A stretch of 5,924 bases of DNA from an uncultured Pseudomonadota bacterium. GTDB taxonomy: Bacteria > Lernaellota > Lernaellaia > Lernaellales > Lernaellaceae. Positions 1 through 5,474 of this stretch are shown piece after piece (position 1 is the stretch's first letter; every line of letters starts with the position of its first letter). Below the pieces are notes generated by a model. The model did not search any database. It had not been told where the DNA came from and saw only the letters and a program-made list of their open reading frames with translations. Location of the stretch: positions 1 through 5,924 of the forward strand of contig CALBTQ010000375.1 in the NCBI GenBank assembly GCA_937967875.1. Direction: 5' to 3'. The position numbers were made by a program, and so were the translations under genes.

Positions 1-98
1 TTTATCATTCTGCGCATCGTCGAACATGCTTAGACACTGATGATTGTCATGTTGGGGTCCGCTTCCATTTTAGACTCCGTTTAGTCATGCCATTTCCG

Positions 99-112
99 AT
101 TGTACTTACAAT
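99..112. repeat. 14-bp palindrome ATTGTA-CT-TACAAT
   Basis: This is a perfect inverted repeat with six-base arms around a two-base centre, in non-coding DNA. Its size and symmetry fit a dimeric repressor site, but no protein or promoter can be assigned. A chance occurrence is possible. Confidence 0.35.
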
Positions 113-196
113 TTGAAGCGCTGTGCTCCTTCACATTCAATCAGGTTATCGTCGTAACCGACGAAGAGCAGCAGCAAAATATTTTTCCTTTTTGAA

Positions 197-210
197 CCAT
201 TGGTCAATGG
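197..210. repeat. 14-bp palindrome CCATTG-GT-CAATGG
   Basis: This is a perfect inverted repeat with six-base arms and a two-base centre. It lies between a TTGAAC (192-197) and a CATAAT (213-218), which would be a -35/-10 pair with a short 15-base spacer. If that promoter is real, the palindrome would occupy its spacer like an operator. The short spacer makes the promoter doubtful, and no open reading frame follows closely. Confidence 0.35.
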
Positions 211-324
211 ATCATAATCATTTGATCGAATATGTTATATGTCAATGAAATCGTTATATTTTTCATAAGGCAATTATCGAAGTCGCCTTTTCTTTTAAAG
301 TTGCTTAATAAAAGATCGCACAAT

Positions 325-344
325 GGAATATTTTTTGATATTCC
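325..344. promoter_or_regulatory. Candidate operator-like inverted repeat upstream of the gamma-carbonic anhydrase gene
   Basis: Seven-base perfect arms, GGAATAT (325-331) and ATATTCC (338-344), flank a six-base centre. The repeat ends 42 bases before the GTG start at 387. Possible -10 elements follow directly (TATAGT at 345-350, TAGAAT at 351-356), so the repeat would cover the -35 region. No good -35 hexamer at standard spacing is visible, which could mean an activated promoter or simply none here. It is read as a binding site rather than a terminator because no T-run follows it on the + strand. Confidence 0.4.
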
Positions 345-386
345 TATAGTTAGAATAAATTTAATGATCGGAAGAGGAGGACGCAA

Positions 387-929
387 GTGGCATTGTTTCG
401 GTTTGAAGGACGCGAGCCTCAGGTGGATCCAACGGAATTTATTGCCGAAACGGCCTTGGTTATCGGCGATGTGCATATCGGCAAAGATGCCTATATCGGT
501 CACGGCGCTATTTTACGGGGCGATTATGGGACAATCCATGTCGGCGAAGGGACGGCGTTGGAAGAGGGAGTGATTGTTCACGCTCGCCCTGCGGATAAAA
601 CGACGATCGGCAAGCACGTCACCGTCGGACACGGCGCCATGATCCACAATGCGACCATCGACGACTATGCGGTGATCGGCATGCGTGCTTTAATCAGTGA
701 TTACAGCCATGTGGGCGAATGGACGATCATCGGTGAAATGGGATTGGTGCGCAATAACCAGGAAGTACCGCCAGGCAAGGTGGCCGTCGGTGTGCCGGTT
801 AAGGTCATTGGCGATGTCGAGGAAAAGCACCGAATGATCTGGAGTTACGGTAAACAACTGTATGTCGATATGGCCCAGCGCTATCAGGCGCCCGGAGCGT
901 TCGTCCGGATCGATCTCCCACCGACATAA
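387..929 (+). CDS. Gamma-carbonic anhydrase-like left-handed beta-helix protein
   Basis: The 180-residue protein has the hexapeptide-repeat pattern of the gamma-carbonic anhydrase / YrdA / PaaY family: residues about 12-140 form the beta-helix and about 143-168 a C-terminal alpha-helix. Family members are usually cytosolic trimers that bind Zn(II) or Fe(II) between subunits. The three metal histidines are recognisable as H65, H82 and H87, with the usual five-residue step between the last two, and the LRGD motif (43-46) that carries the conserved Arg and Asp is present. The common family motif TNIQD before the first histidine reads TALEE here, so Asn and Gln of the classical active site are replaced. 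CO2 hydration is therefore not assured, and an acyltransferase-like or unknown role is possible. The GTG start is supported by GGAGG at 376-380, six bases upstream. It is separated from the iron genes by 129 bases with their own promoter. Confidence 0.88.
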   Translation: MALFRFEGREPQVDPTEFIAETALVIGDVHIGKDAYIGHGAILRGDYGTIHVGEGTALEEGVIVHARPADKTTIGKHVTVGHGAMIHNATIDDYAVIGMRALISDYSHVGEWTIIGEMGLVRNNQEVPPGKVAVGVPVKVIGDVEEKHRMIWSYGKQLYVDMAQRYQAPGAFVRIDLPPT

Positions 930-992
930 TTTATCATTGTATATTTTTAAACTCGAAAGGTCATGAGATGTGATCGCAAGTAATGGCCCGCG

Positions 993-1019
993 CCCAAAAT
1001 TTTGCTTGACAACTTTGGG
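993..1019. repeat. Inverted repeat CCCAAA-N15-TTTGGG bracketing the -35 element
   Basis: Perfect six-base arms (993-998 and 1014-1019) enclose the TTGACA at 1006-1011. Inside the left part lies the ten-base palindrome CAAAATTTTG (995-1004). It could be a second regulator site on the iron promoter. As an RNA it would be upstream of the predicted transcription start, so a transcript structure is unlikely. Confidence 0.3.
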
Positions 1020-1033
1020 AAGCATACGATAAT
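1006..1033 (+). promoter_or_regulatory. Sigma70-like promoter of the regulator-feoB operon
   Basis: A perfect TTGACA -35 (1006-1011) is followed after 16 bases by GATAAT (1028-1033), which matches the -10 consensus at five of six positions. Transcription would start near 1040, giving a leader of only about 20 bases before the ATG at 1059. The -10 hexamer overlaps the left edge of the palindrome at 1030-1049, which fits repression by blocking RNA polymerase. Confidence 0.7.
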
Positions 1034-1049
1034 TAGACTAGTCTAACTA
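1030..1049. promoter_or_regulatory. Candidate DtxR/IdeR-type iron box (operator)
   Basis: TTAGACTAGTCTAA at 1033-1046 is a perfect 14-base palindrome. Extending three bases each side keeps two of three pairs. Aligned from 1033, the sequence matches 12 of the first 15 positions of the Corynebacterium DtxR consensus TTAGGTTAGCCTAACCTAA (recalled, not searched), with the same TTAG and CTAA elements. It overlaps the -10 element and likely start site of a gene that itself encodes a DtxR-family repressor. Together these support an autoregulated metal-responsive operator. The exact cognate metal is not shown by the sequence. Confidence 0.72.
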
Positions 1050-1058
1050 GGAGGGCCC

Positions 1059-1814
1059 ATGGGCCATCACACCAACGACGGACCGATCACCGAATCGCTC
1101 GAAGATTACCTCGAAACGATTTATGAGCTGATTCGCGACAAGCAAGTCGCGCGCGTCAAGGATATTGCCAAAATTCGCGGCGTGCGTATGGCCTCGGTCA
1201 GTCCGGCCATGCATCGTCTGCGGGATCTGGGTTTGATCGTTTACAACCAGCGCGAATACATTCAACTCACGCCCAAGGGCGAGCAGGTGGCGCGCAAGGT
1301 GATCGCCCACCATGAAATCCTGCGCCGGTTCCTGCGCGACTTTCTGCACGTCGATAAAAAAATCGCCGAGCAGGACGCCTGTCAGATCGAGCACCATATT
1401 TCCGATCAGACCATCGATCGGTTGGTGCGCTTTTTCGAGTTTATGGATACCTGTCCTTTGGGCAGTCAGGTACAGGAAATGTTCAAGAACTGCTCGGAGG
1501 TCAATCCGGAACTGCCCGCCTGCATGGAAGAGTGCGCCCGGTACGATGCGCAAATGCGTCTGGAGCATGAGCAGGGCAACTCGTTGCTCAGCGAGTTGGA
1601 GCCGGGCGAAAAGGGGAAAATCCTGCACATCAAAGCCCTGGGCGCCTTGCGCCAGCGTCTGATCGACATGGGCCTGCTGCCCCAAACCATGGTGGAAGTG
1701 GAACGTGTCGCTCCGTCGGGCGATCCGATCTGGTTGAAGGTGCGCGGCTTCAATATTTCCCTGCGCAAACAGGAAGCGAACGGAATTCTCGTGGAACGCC
1801 AGGCGACGGCCTGA
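1059..1814 (+). CDS. DtxR/MntR-family metal-dependent repressor with C-terminal FeoA domain
   Basis: This 251-residue regulator has three parts. Residues about 10-75 are the winged helix-turn-helix, starting SLEDYLETIYEL and including recognition-helix sequence around 44-57. Residues about 78-130 are the metal-binding and dimerisation helices. Residues about 178-247 are a FeoA/SH3-like domain with the typical RLIDMGLLP and GDPIWLKVRG segments. Candidate metal ligands are D16, E19 and H85, plus C108, E111 and H112. D16 and E19 align with MntR D8 and E11, whereas C108 aligns with DtxR Cys102, a mixed set. Between dimerisation and FeoA domains are four cysteines (C132, C145, C155, C159). The ATG is preceded by AGGAGGG (1049-1055) at a rather short three-base spacing. 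It probably represses its own operon through the box at 1030-1049 when Fe(II) or Mn(II) is plentiful. No separate feoA is present in the window. Iron specificity is inferred from the feoB neighbour. Confidence 0.92.
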   Translation: MGHHTNDGPITESLEDYLETIYELIRDKQVARVKDIAKIRGVRMASVSPAMHRLRDLGLIVYNQREYIQLTPKGEQVARKVIAHHEILRRFLRDFLHVDKKIAEQDACQIEHHISDQTIDRLVRFFEFMDTCPLGSQVQEMFKNCSEVNPELPACMEECARYDAQMRLEHEQGNSLLSELEPGEKGKILHIKALGALRQRLIDMGLLPQTMVEVERVAPSGDPIWLKVRGFNISLRKQEANGILVERQATA

Positions 1815-1848
1815 TCGATAATTGACGATTCATGTGAGTGATGAAGCG

Positions 1849-3948
1849 ATGGCGGCGGAAAAAGCGGTTGGGAAAAAAATCAAAATAGCGCTGGCCGGCA
1901 ATCCCAATTGCGGCAAAACATCCTTGTTCAATGCGTTGACCGGCACGCATCAGCGCGTGGGCAATTATCCCGGCATCACCGTCGAGAAAAAGGAAGGCCG
2001 TTACCGCGACGACGATTGGGAAATCGAGGTGATCGATCTGCCCGGCACCTACAGCCTTTCGTCCTATTCGCCGGAAGAACGCATCGCCCGCCGCGAACTG
2101 CTGCGCGATGACATCGACGTGGTCGTCGTCGTCGCCGATTCCACCAATCTCGAACGCAATCTTTATTTGTTGGTGCAGGTGATGGAACTGGGCGCCAATC
2201 CCGTGCTGGCGCTGAACATGAGCGACGAGGCGCACGCCGGCGGCCAGCGATTGGACGTCGAATTGATGTCGATGCTCTTGGGCTTTCCCATCGTCGAGAC
2301 CGTCGGCCATAAAGGGGGCGGGGCCAAATTGTTGCGCGAGGCGATCCGCCGCGCCTATGACAATCCCACGCACGGCGAACGATTTTCCTTCGGGCCGCAG
2401 CTTGAACGAACCGTAATGCGACTGGCTGAAAAGCTGGCTCCGCTTTTGCCGCAACCGTCGCCGCCGCCACGCTGGTTGGCGATTAAATTGCTCGAGCGCG
2501 ACGGCGAACTGGGACAATGGCTGCGCGACAACGTCGCCGAAAGCGCCGGCCTGTTCACGGACGTGGAAAAGGAAATCGAAGAGCTCGAAAAATTCGGCCG
2601 CACCGATATCATTCTGTTCATCGCCGACAATCGCTACAGCTTCCTTTCCGGTTTGCTGCGCGAAGTGCGCATCTCCGAAATGCGCGCCGATTCGCGCGCC
2701 ACGTCGGATTTCGTCGATGCGATTTTATGCAACCGCATCGTGGGTCTGCCGATTTTCTTCGCCGCGATGTACGTGCTGTTCTGGCTGACCTTCACCGTCG
2801 GCGAATGGCCGATGCGCTTGATCGAATCGTTTTTCGGCTATCTCGGCAATACGATCGGCGGCCTGTGGCCCGCCGGCAGCGAATCGCCGTTGCGCTCGTT
2901 GCTGGTTGACGGCGTGCTTGCCGGCGTCGGCGGCGTGCTCGTATTTTTGCCGAACATCATTTTGCTTTTTTTCGGCCTGGCGCTGATGGAAGACAGCGGC
3001 TACATGTCGCGCGCCGCTTTTCTGGTCGACCGCTTCATGCACCGCTTCGGCCTGCATGGGAAAAGCTTCGTGCCGATGCTCACCGGCTTCGGCTGCACCG
3101 TGCCGGGCATCATGGCTACGCGCACGCTGGAAAACGAACGCGATCGCCTGACCACGATGCTCGTGTTGCCGTTGATGAGTTGCGGCGCGCGTTTGCCGAT
3201 TTACATGCTGCTCATTCCCGCGTTTTTCGCCTCGCGCTGGCAGGCGCCGATGCTTTTCCTGATTTACATGACCGGCATCGTGCTGGCCGTGCTGCTGGCC
3301 AGGCTGTTGCGCAGCACGCTGCTGGCCGGCGAGGATGCGCCCTTCGTCATGGAACTGCCGCCTTATCGCTTGCCGACCCTGCGCGCGGTGGCGATTAAAA
3401 TGGGCCAGCGTTCGTGGTCCTACGTGCGCAAGGCGGGAACGATCATCCTTGCTATTTCCATCCTGATGTGGGTGGCCACGTCGTTTCCGCGCGCGCCGGA
3501 ACGGTCCGTCGAGCAGGAACCGATTCTCGCTTATGAGGATGACGCTTCGCGCGATTTGTCTTATTCGCTGGCCGGGCGGATGGGCAAGCTGCTCGAACCG
3601 CTGACCACCATGATGGGCTCGGATTACCGCATCGCCACGGCGATGCTCGGCGCGTTCGCCGCCAAGGAAGTGTTCGTCGCTCAATTGGGCATTGTGTTTT
3701 CGCTGGGCGAGGCCGATGAGACTTCAACCTCGTTACGCGAAACGCTCCGTCGCCATTACACGCCGCTGCAGGCTTTCGCCATGATGCTTTTCTTGCTCGT
3801 CGCCACGCCGTGCATGGCCACGGTGGCGATCATGCGCAAGGAGTCGGGCTCGTGGAAATGGGCGTTGCTGCAATTTTTCGGGCTGACGACGATCGGCTGG
3901 CTGTTGTCCGTCGCCGTGTATCAAATCGGTCGCCTGGTGATCGGGTAG
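1849..3948 (+). CDS. feoB: Ferrous iron transport protein B (FeoB)
   Basis: FeoB is the inner-membrane Fe(II) importer with a cytosolic G-protein domain. Counting from ATG 1849 (699 residues), the nucleotide motifs are G1 GNPNCGKTS (17-25), G2 GITVEKKEG (42-50), G3 DLPGTYSL (63-70) and G4 NMSD (123-126). A helical regulatory region and linker follow to about 295. The membrane part has the two Gate regions (about 356-461 and 595-662) with the family's conserved cysteines at C416 (GFGCTVPG), C445 (MSCGARLP) and C655 (ATPCMATVA). Length and motif content are those of an intact, full-size FeoB. The frame opens upstream with TTG 1822 and GTG 1834. None of the three starts has a strong ribosome binding site. 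ATG 1849 was chosen because it is the only ATG and gives the usual short tail before G1. Translation may be coupled to the regulator gene, which ends 34 bases earlier. The likely iron-box promoter at 1006 drives both. Confidence 0.97.
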   Translation: MAAEKAVGKKIKIALAGNPNCGKTSLFNALTGTHQRVGNYPGITVEKKEGRYRDDDWEIEVIDLPGTYSLSSYSPEERIARRELLRDDIDVVVVVADSTNLERNLYLLVQVMELGANPVLALNMSDEAHAGGQRLDVELMSMLLGFPIVETVGHKGGGAKLLREAIRRAYDNPTHGERFSFGPQLERTVMRLAEKLAPLLPQPSPPPRWLAIKLLERDGELGQWLRDNVAESAGLFTDVEKEIEELEKFGRTDIILFIADNRYSFLSGLLREVRISEMRADSRATSDFVDAILCNRIVGLPIFFAAMYVLFWLTFTVGEWPMRLIESFFGYLGNTIGGLWPAGSESPLRSLLVDGVLAGVGGVLVFLPNIILLFFGLALMEDSGYMSRAAFLVDRFMHRFGLHGKSFVPMLTGFGCTVPGIMATRTLENERDRLTTMLVLPLMSCGARLPIYMLLIPAFFASRWQAPMLFLIYMTGIVLAVLLARLLRSTLLAGEDAPFVMELPPYRLPTLRAVAIKMGQRSWSYVRKAGTIILAISILMWVATSFPRAPERSVEQEPILAYEDDASRDLSYSLAGRMGKLLEPLTTMMGSDYRIATAMLGAFAAKEVFVAQLGIVFSLGEADETSTSLRETLRRHYTPLQAFAMMLFLLVATPCMATVAIMRKESGSWKWALLQFFGLTTIGWLLSVAVYQIGRLVIG

Positions 3949-3957
3949 GAGGCGCAC

Positions 3958-4185
3958 ATGCATTATTGGGAATGGATTGCCGTCGCCTTGATCGTCATCG
4001 GGGCTACGGTCTGGCTGATTCGCCACTACACCGATCCGCGCCGGCGACAGAAGATGGGGCAATGCAACGGCAAGTGCTCCGAATGCAGCATGTTTGGCGG
4101 CGATTGTCTCGATCCCGAGTTGCGCGACCGGCTGATGCGCGGCGCGCCTCCGCCATCCACAACGGACGAAGAAAAGCGCGATTGA
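3958..4185 (+). CDS. FeoB-associated Cys-rich membrane protein
   Basis: This 75-residue protein has a single N-terminal transmembrane segment (about residues 4-22), a short basic stretch (RRRQK, 28-32) that by the positive-inside rule places the C-terminal part in the cytosol, and then four cysteines, C36, C40, C43 and C50 (C-x3-C-x2-C-x6-C). Size, layout and position directly behind feoB match the small FeoB-associated cysteine-rich proteins often annotated in anaerobes. Their biochemical role is not established. Binding of Fe(II) or an Fe-S cluster at the exit of FeoB is a plausible inference. The ATG has a strong site, AGGAGG, within TAGGAGG at 3946-3952, overlapping the feoB stop codon, which indicates tight co-translation with feoB. 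Confidence 0.85.
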   Translation: MHYWEWIAVALIVIGATVWLIRHYTDPRRRQKMGQCNGKCSECSMFGGDCLDPELRDRLMRGAPPPSTTDEEKRD

Positions 4186-4242
4186 TCTCCCCGTTTGTTT
4201 ATCGGTCGAAACCTGTGCAACAATTCATCGCTCCATAATCAT

Positions 4243-4247
4243 AAGGA
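4243..4247 (+). promoter_or_regulatory. Ribosome binding site AAGGA that questions the start of the next gene
   Basis: AAGGA ends directly against the ATG at 4248, leaving no spacer, which is too close for normal initiation there. The in-frame TTG at 4254 lies six bases downstream of it, at a normal distance. Translation may therefore begin at 4254, giving a signal peptide two residues shorter. Confidence 0.5.
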
Positions 4248-4940
4248 ATGCCGTTGCGTCGTTATTGGCTGCCGCTGTTGATTGTGCTTTTGCTGGGAAC
4301 GGCCTGCGCCGAACCCAAGTTGATCGTAGCCGATCTGCCGGTCGACAACGCGTTGGCGATGGAAGCGACGCTGCGTCTGAGAATTTCCCCGGTGGCGGTG
4401 CGCACACATGTGAACGATCCGCATGGGCTGTGGAACGAGTTGCCCGTTCCGGCCAAGAATGTGGCGATTTTGGGGTTTGTCTCGGAACCGAGTCCATGGC
4501 GCGTGTCCGCAACTTTATTGGCGGGCGACCCACCGGGGCGCAGCGATCCGCCGTTGGATGAATTGACCCTGCGCCGCCTGGCGCGTTTTCTCAACCATAC
4601 GCGTGAAGATGCGGCGGTGACGGGCGCCGATCCGGTGGTGCGCCGTCGTGTGTTGGCCACGCATACCGCCCGGGCGCTGGCGACGGAAATAATCGCCCGC
4701 GATCGTGCGCCGGTGTTGTTTGTGCAAATGGACGCCCGTGCGCCGGGCTTGAACGTTTACTGCGCCGACGCCGTGCGCGACCTGTTGGCGCTCGCCGGAC
4801 CGCGCGGCGGCGGTTTGATCTTTCTTCGCGACGAGCGACAAAACCGCTTGCTGGTGGTCGGCGATCTTCCGCTTACGGTTCCTGAGCGGCTAACACGGGC
4901 GGGGACGGTTGAATTGATGCGGCGCGTTCTCGATCGATAA
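4248..4940 (+). CDS. Secreted protein or lipoprotein of unknown function
   Basis: I do not recognise this 230-residue protein. The N-terminus is a clear signal peptide: RR at 4-5, hydrophobic residues about 7-17, then GTAC with Cys at 20. The cysteine suggests a lipoprotein, although Gly at -3 is not the usual lipobox residue, and ACA-E at 19-22 could instead be a signal peptidase I site. The mature part has only one further cysteine (C172). It is Arg- and Leu-rich with alternating predicted strands and helices, with hydrophobic strands near 71-78, 155-161, 188-193 and 200-206 and an amphipathic helix near 105-117. It follows the iron genes by 62 bases without a clear promoter and ends nine bases before dtd, whose ribosome binding site overlaps its stop. 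It is probably cotranscribed with dtd. Its start may be TTG 4254 rather than ATG 4248. Confidence 0.8.
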   Translation: MPLRRYWLPLLIVLLLGTACAEPKLIVADLPVDNALAMEATLRLRISPVAVRTHVNDPHGLWNELPVPAKNVAILGFVSEPSPWRVSATLLAGDPPGRSDPPLDELTLRRLARFLNHTREDAAVTGADPVVRRRVLATHTARALATEIIARDRAPVLFVQMDARAPGLNVYCADAVRDLLALAGPRGGGLIFLRDERQNRLLVVGDLPLTVPERLTRAGTVELMRRVLDR

Positions 4941-4949
4941 GGAGGAACC

Positions 4950-5396
4950 ATGCGCGCGGTTGTGCAACGGGTGAAACGATCGTCGGTGACCATCGACGGT
5001 CGCGTGGCCGGCGAAATCGGCCCCGGTCTGTTGGTGCTGCTCGGCGTGCACACCAGCGACACCGAGGCGGAGGTGACCTGGCTGGTCAATAAAATCATCG
5101 GCCTGCGCATCTTCGGCGATGACGAAGGCAAGATGAACCGTTCGTTGACCGACATCGACGGCGGCTTGCTGGTCGTCAGCCAATTCACCCTCTACGGCGA
5201 CGCGCGCAAAGGCCGTCGCCCGTCCTTCGATCAGGCCGCCGTGCCCGCCGTCGCCATTCCCCTTTACGAAAGCTTCTGCGCCCAGGCCCGCACGCAGGGC
5301 GTCACCGTCGCCACCGGCAAATTCGGCGCGATGATGGACGTCGAACTGGTCAACGACGGACCGGTGACCCTGGTGATCGATACCCCTATAAAATAA
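4950..5396 (+). CDS. dtd: D-aminoacyl-tRNA deacylase (DTD)
   Basis: DTD removes D-amino acids, and glycine mischarged on tRNA(Ala), from tRNA in the cytosol. It works as a homodimer with chiral selection by a cross-subunit Gly-cisPro motif. The 148-residue length is typical. The N-terminal MRAVVQRV start, SQFTLYGD (77-84) and NDGPVT (135-140, including the Gly-Pro pair) are the hallmark motifs and are intact. The start codon has the strong site AAGGAGG (4939-4945), which overlaps the stop codon of the preceding gene and suggests translational coupling. The neighbour downstream is methionyl-tRNA synthetase, so this is a small translation-quality cluster next to the iron genes. Confidence 0.97.
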   Translation: MRAVVQRVKRSSVTIDGRVAGEIGPGLLVLLGVHTSDTEAEVTWLVNKIIGLRIFGDDEGKMNRSLTDIDGGLLVVSQFTLYGDARKGRRPSFDQAAVPAVAIPLYESFCAQARTQGVTVATGKFGAMMDVELVNDGPVTLVIDTPIK

Positions 5397-5474
5397 AGGA
5401 GAATCTTTCCTCGGCCGGGCAAGCGTGCTATTAATGCCGCCTTTGGTGCGTCTTTTAACCGAAAGGAGAAAATC
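5397..5474 (+). other. Short intergenic gap between dtd and metG
   Basis: These 78 bases contain no gene. A Shine-Dalgarno-like AAAGGAGA begins at the dtd stop codon (5396-5403) but has no start codon at working distance. The functional copy, AAAGGAG (5462-5468), lies six bases before the metG GTG. No convincing terminator hairpin or promoter is visible. Confidence 0.6.

Larger units (their letters stand above)
1..386. other. A+T-rich non-coding region rich in short inverted repeats
   Basis: No convincing coding sequence is visible. The short open frames on both strands start without ribosome binding sites, have no family resemblance, and one runs out of frame into the next gene. Base composition is clearly more A+T-rich than in the genes that follow. 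Several perfect inverted repeats are present: ATTGTA-CT-TACAAT (99-112), GGTTA-N6-TAACC (144-159), CCATTG-GT-CAATGG (197-210) and GGAATAT-N6-ATATTCC (325-344). The upstream gene lies outside the window, so this stretch may contain its 3' end region as well as the promoter of the gene at 387. Confidence 0.6.
930..1058 (+). other. Intergenic regulatory region before the iron operon
   Basis: This stretch holds no gene. The first 60 bases are A+T-rich without a convincing terminator hairpin for the preceding gene. The remainder carries, in order, an inverted repeat (993-1019), a TTGACA -35 element, a GATAAT -10 element, an iron-box-like palindrome and a ribosome binding site. Confidence 0.7.

Noticed and set aside
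267..296. Possible intrinsic terminator, AAGGC-N13-GCCTT followed by TTTTCTTTT
   Set aside because: The stem is only five base pairs with a 13-base loop, and two of its T bases belong to the T-run. It is too weak to call.
204..573. Short open frames on both strands at the junction of the leader and the carbonic-anhydrase-like gene
   Set aside because: They run out of frame into the well-supported gene at 387, lack ribosome binding sites, and have no family resemblance.
985..1003. Terminator-like GGC-CCGC-GCC followed by AAAATTTT
   Set aside because: The stem has only three base pairs, and the A-run comes before the T-run.
1047..1685. 212-codon minus-strand open frame over the repressor gene
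   Set aside because: It is antisense to a well-supported DtxR-FeoA gene, and its composition is that of a shadow frame.
1750..2517. 255-codon minus-strand open frame over the start of feoB
   Set aside because: It is a shadow of the FeoB G-domain, with a Gln/His/Ala/Arg-rich translation and no motif.
2725..3684. 319-codon open frame on the minus strand inside feoB
   Set aside because: It lies fully antisense to a clear FeoB. The translation is a low-complexity mix rich in His, Gln, Arg and Ala, typical of the reverse strand of a G+C-rich gene, with no recognisable family.
4195..4239. Possible promoter with TTGTTT and CATAAT before the secreted-protein gene
   Set aside because: The spacer would be about 33 bases. 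The alternative TGTGCA gives only 14, so neither pairing is credible.
5397..5474. Riboswitch or T-box leader upstream of metG
   Set aside because: The gap is only 78 bases, too short for a SAM riboswitch plus expression platform or a T-box, and no conserved core was recognised.
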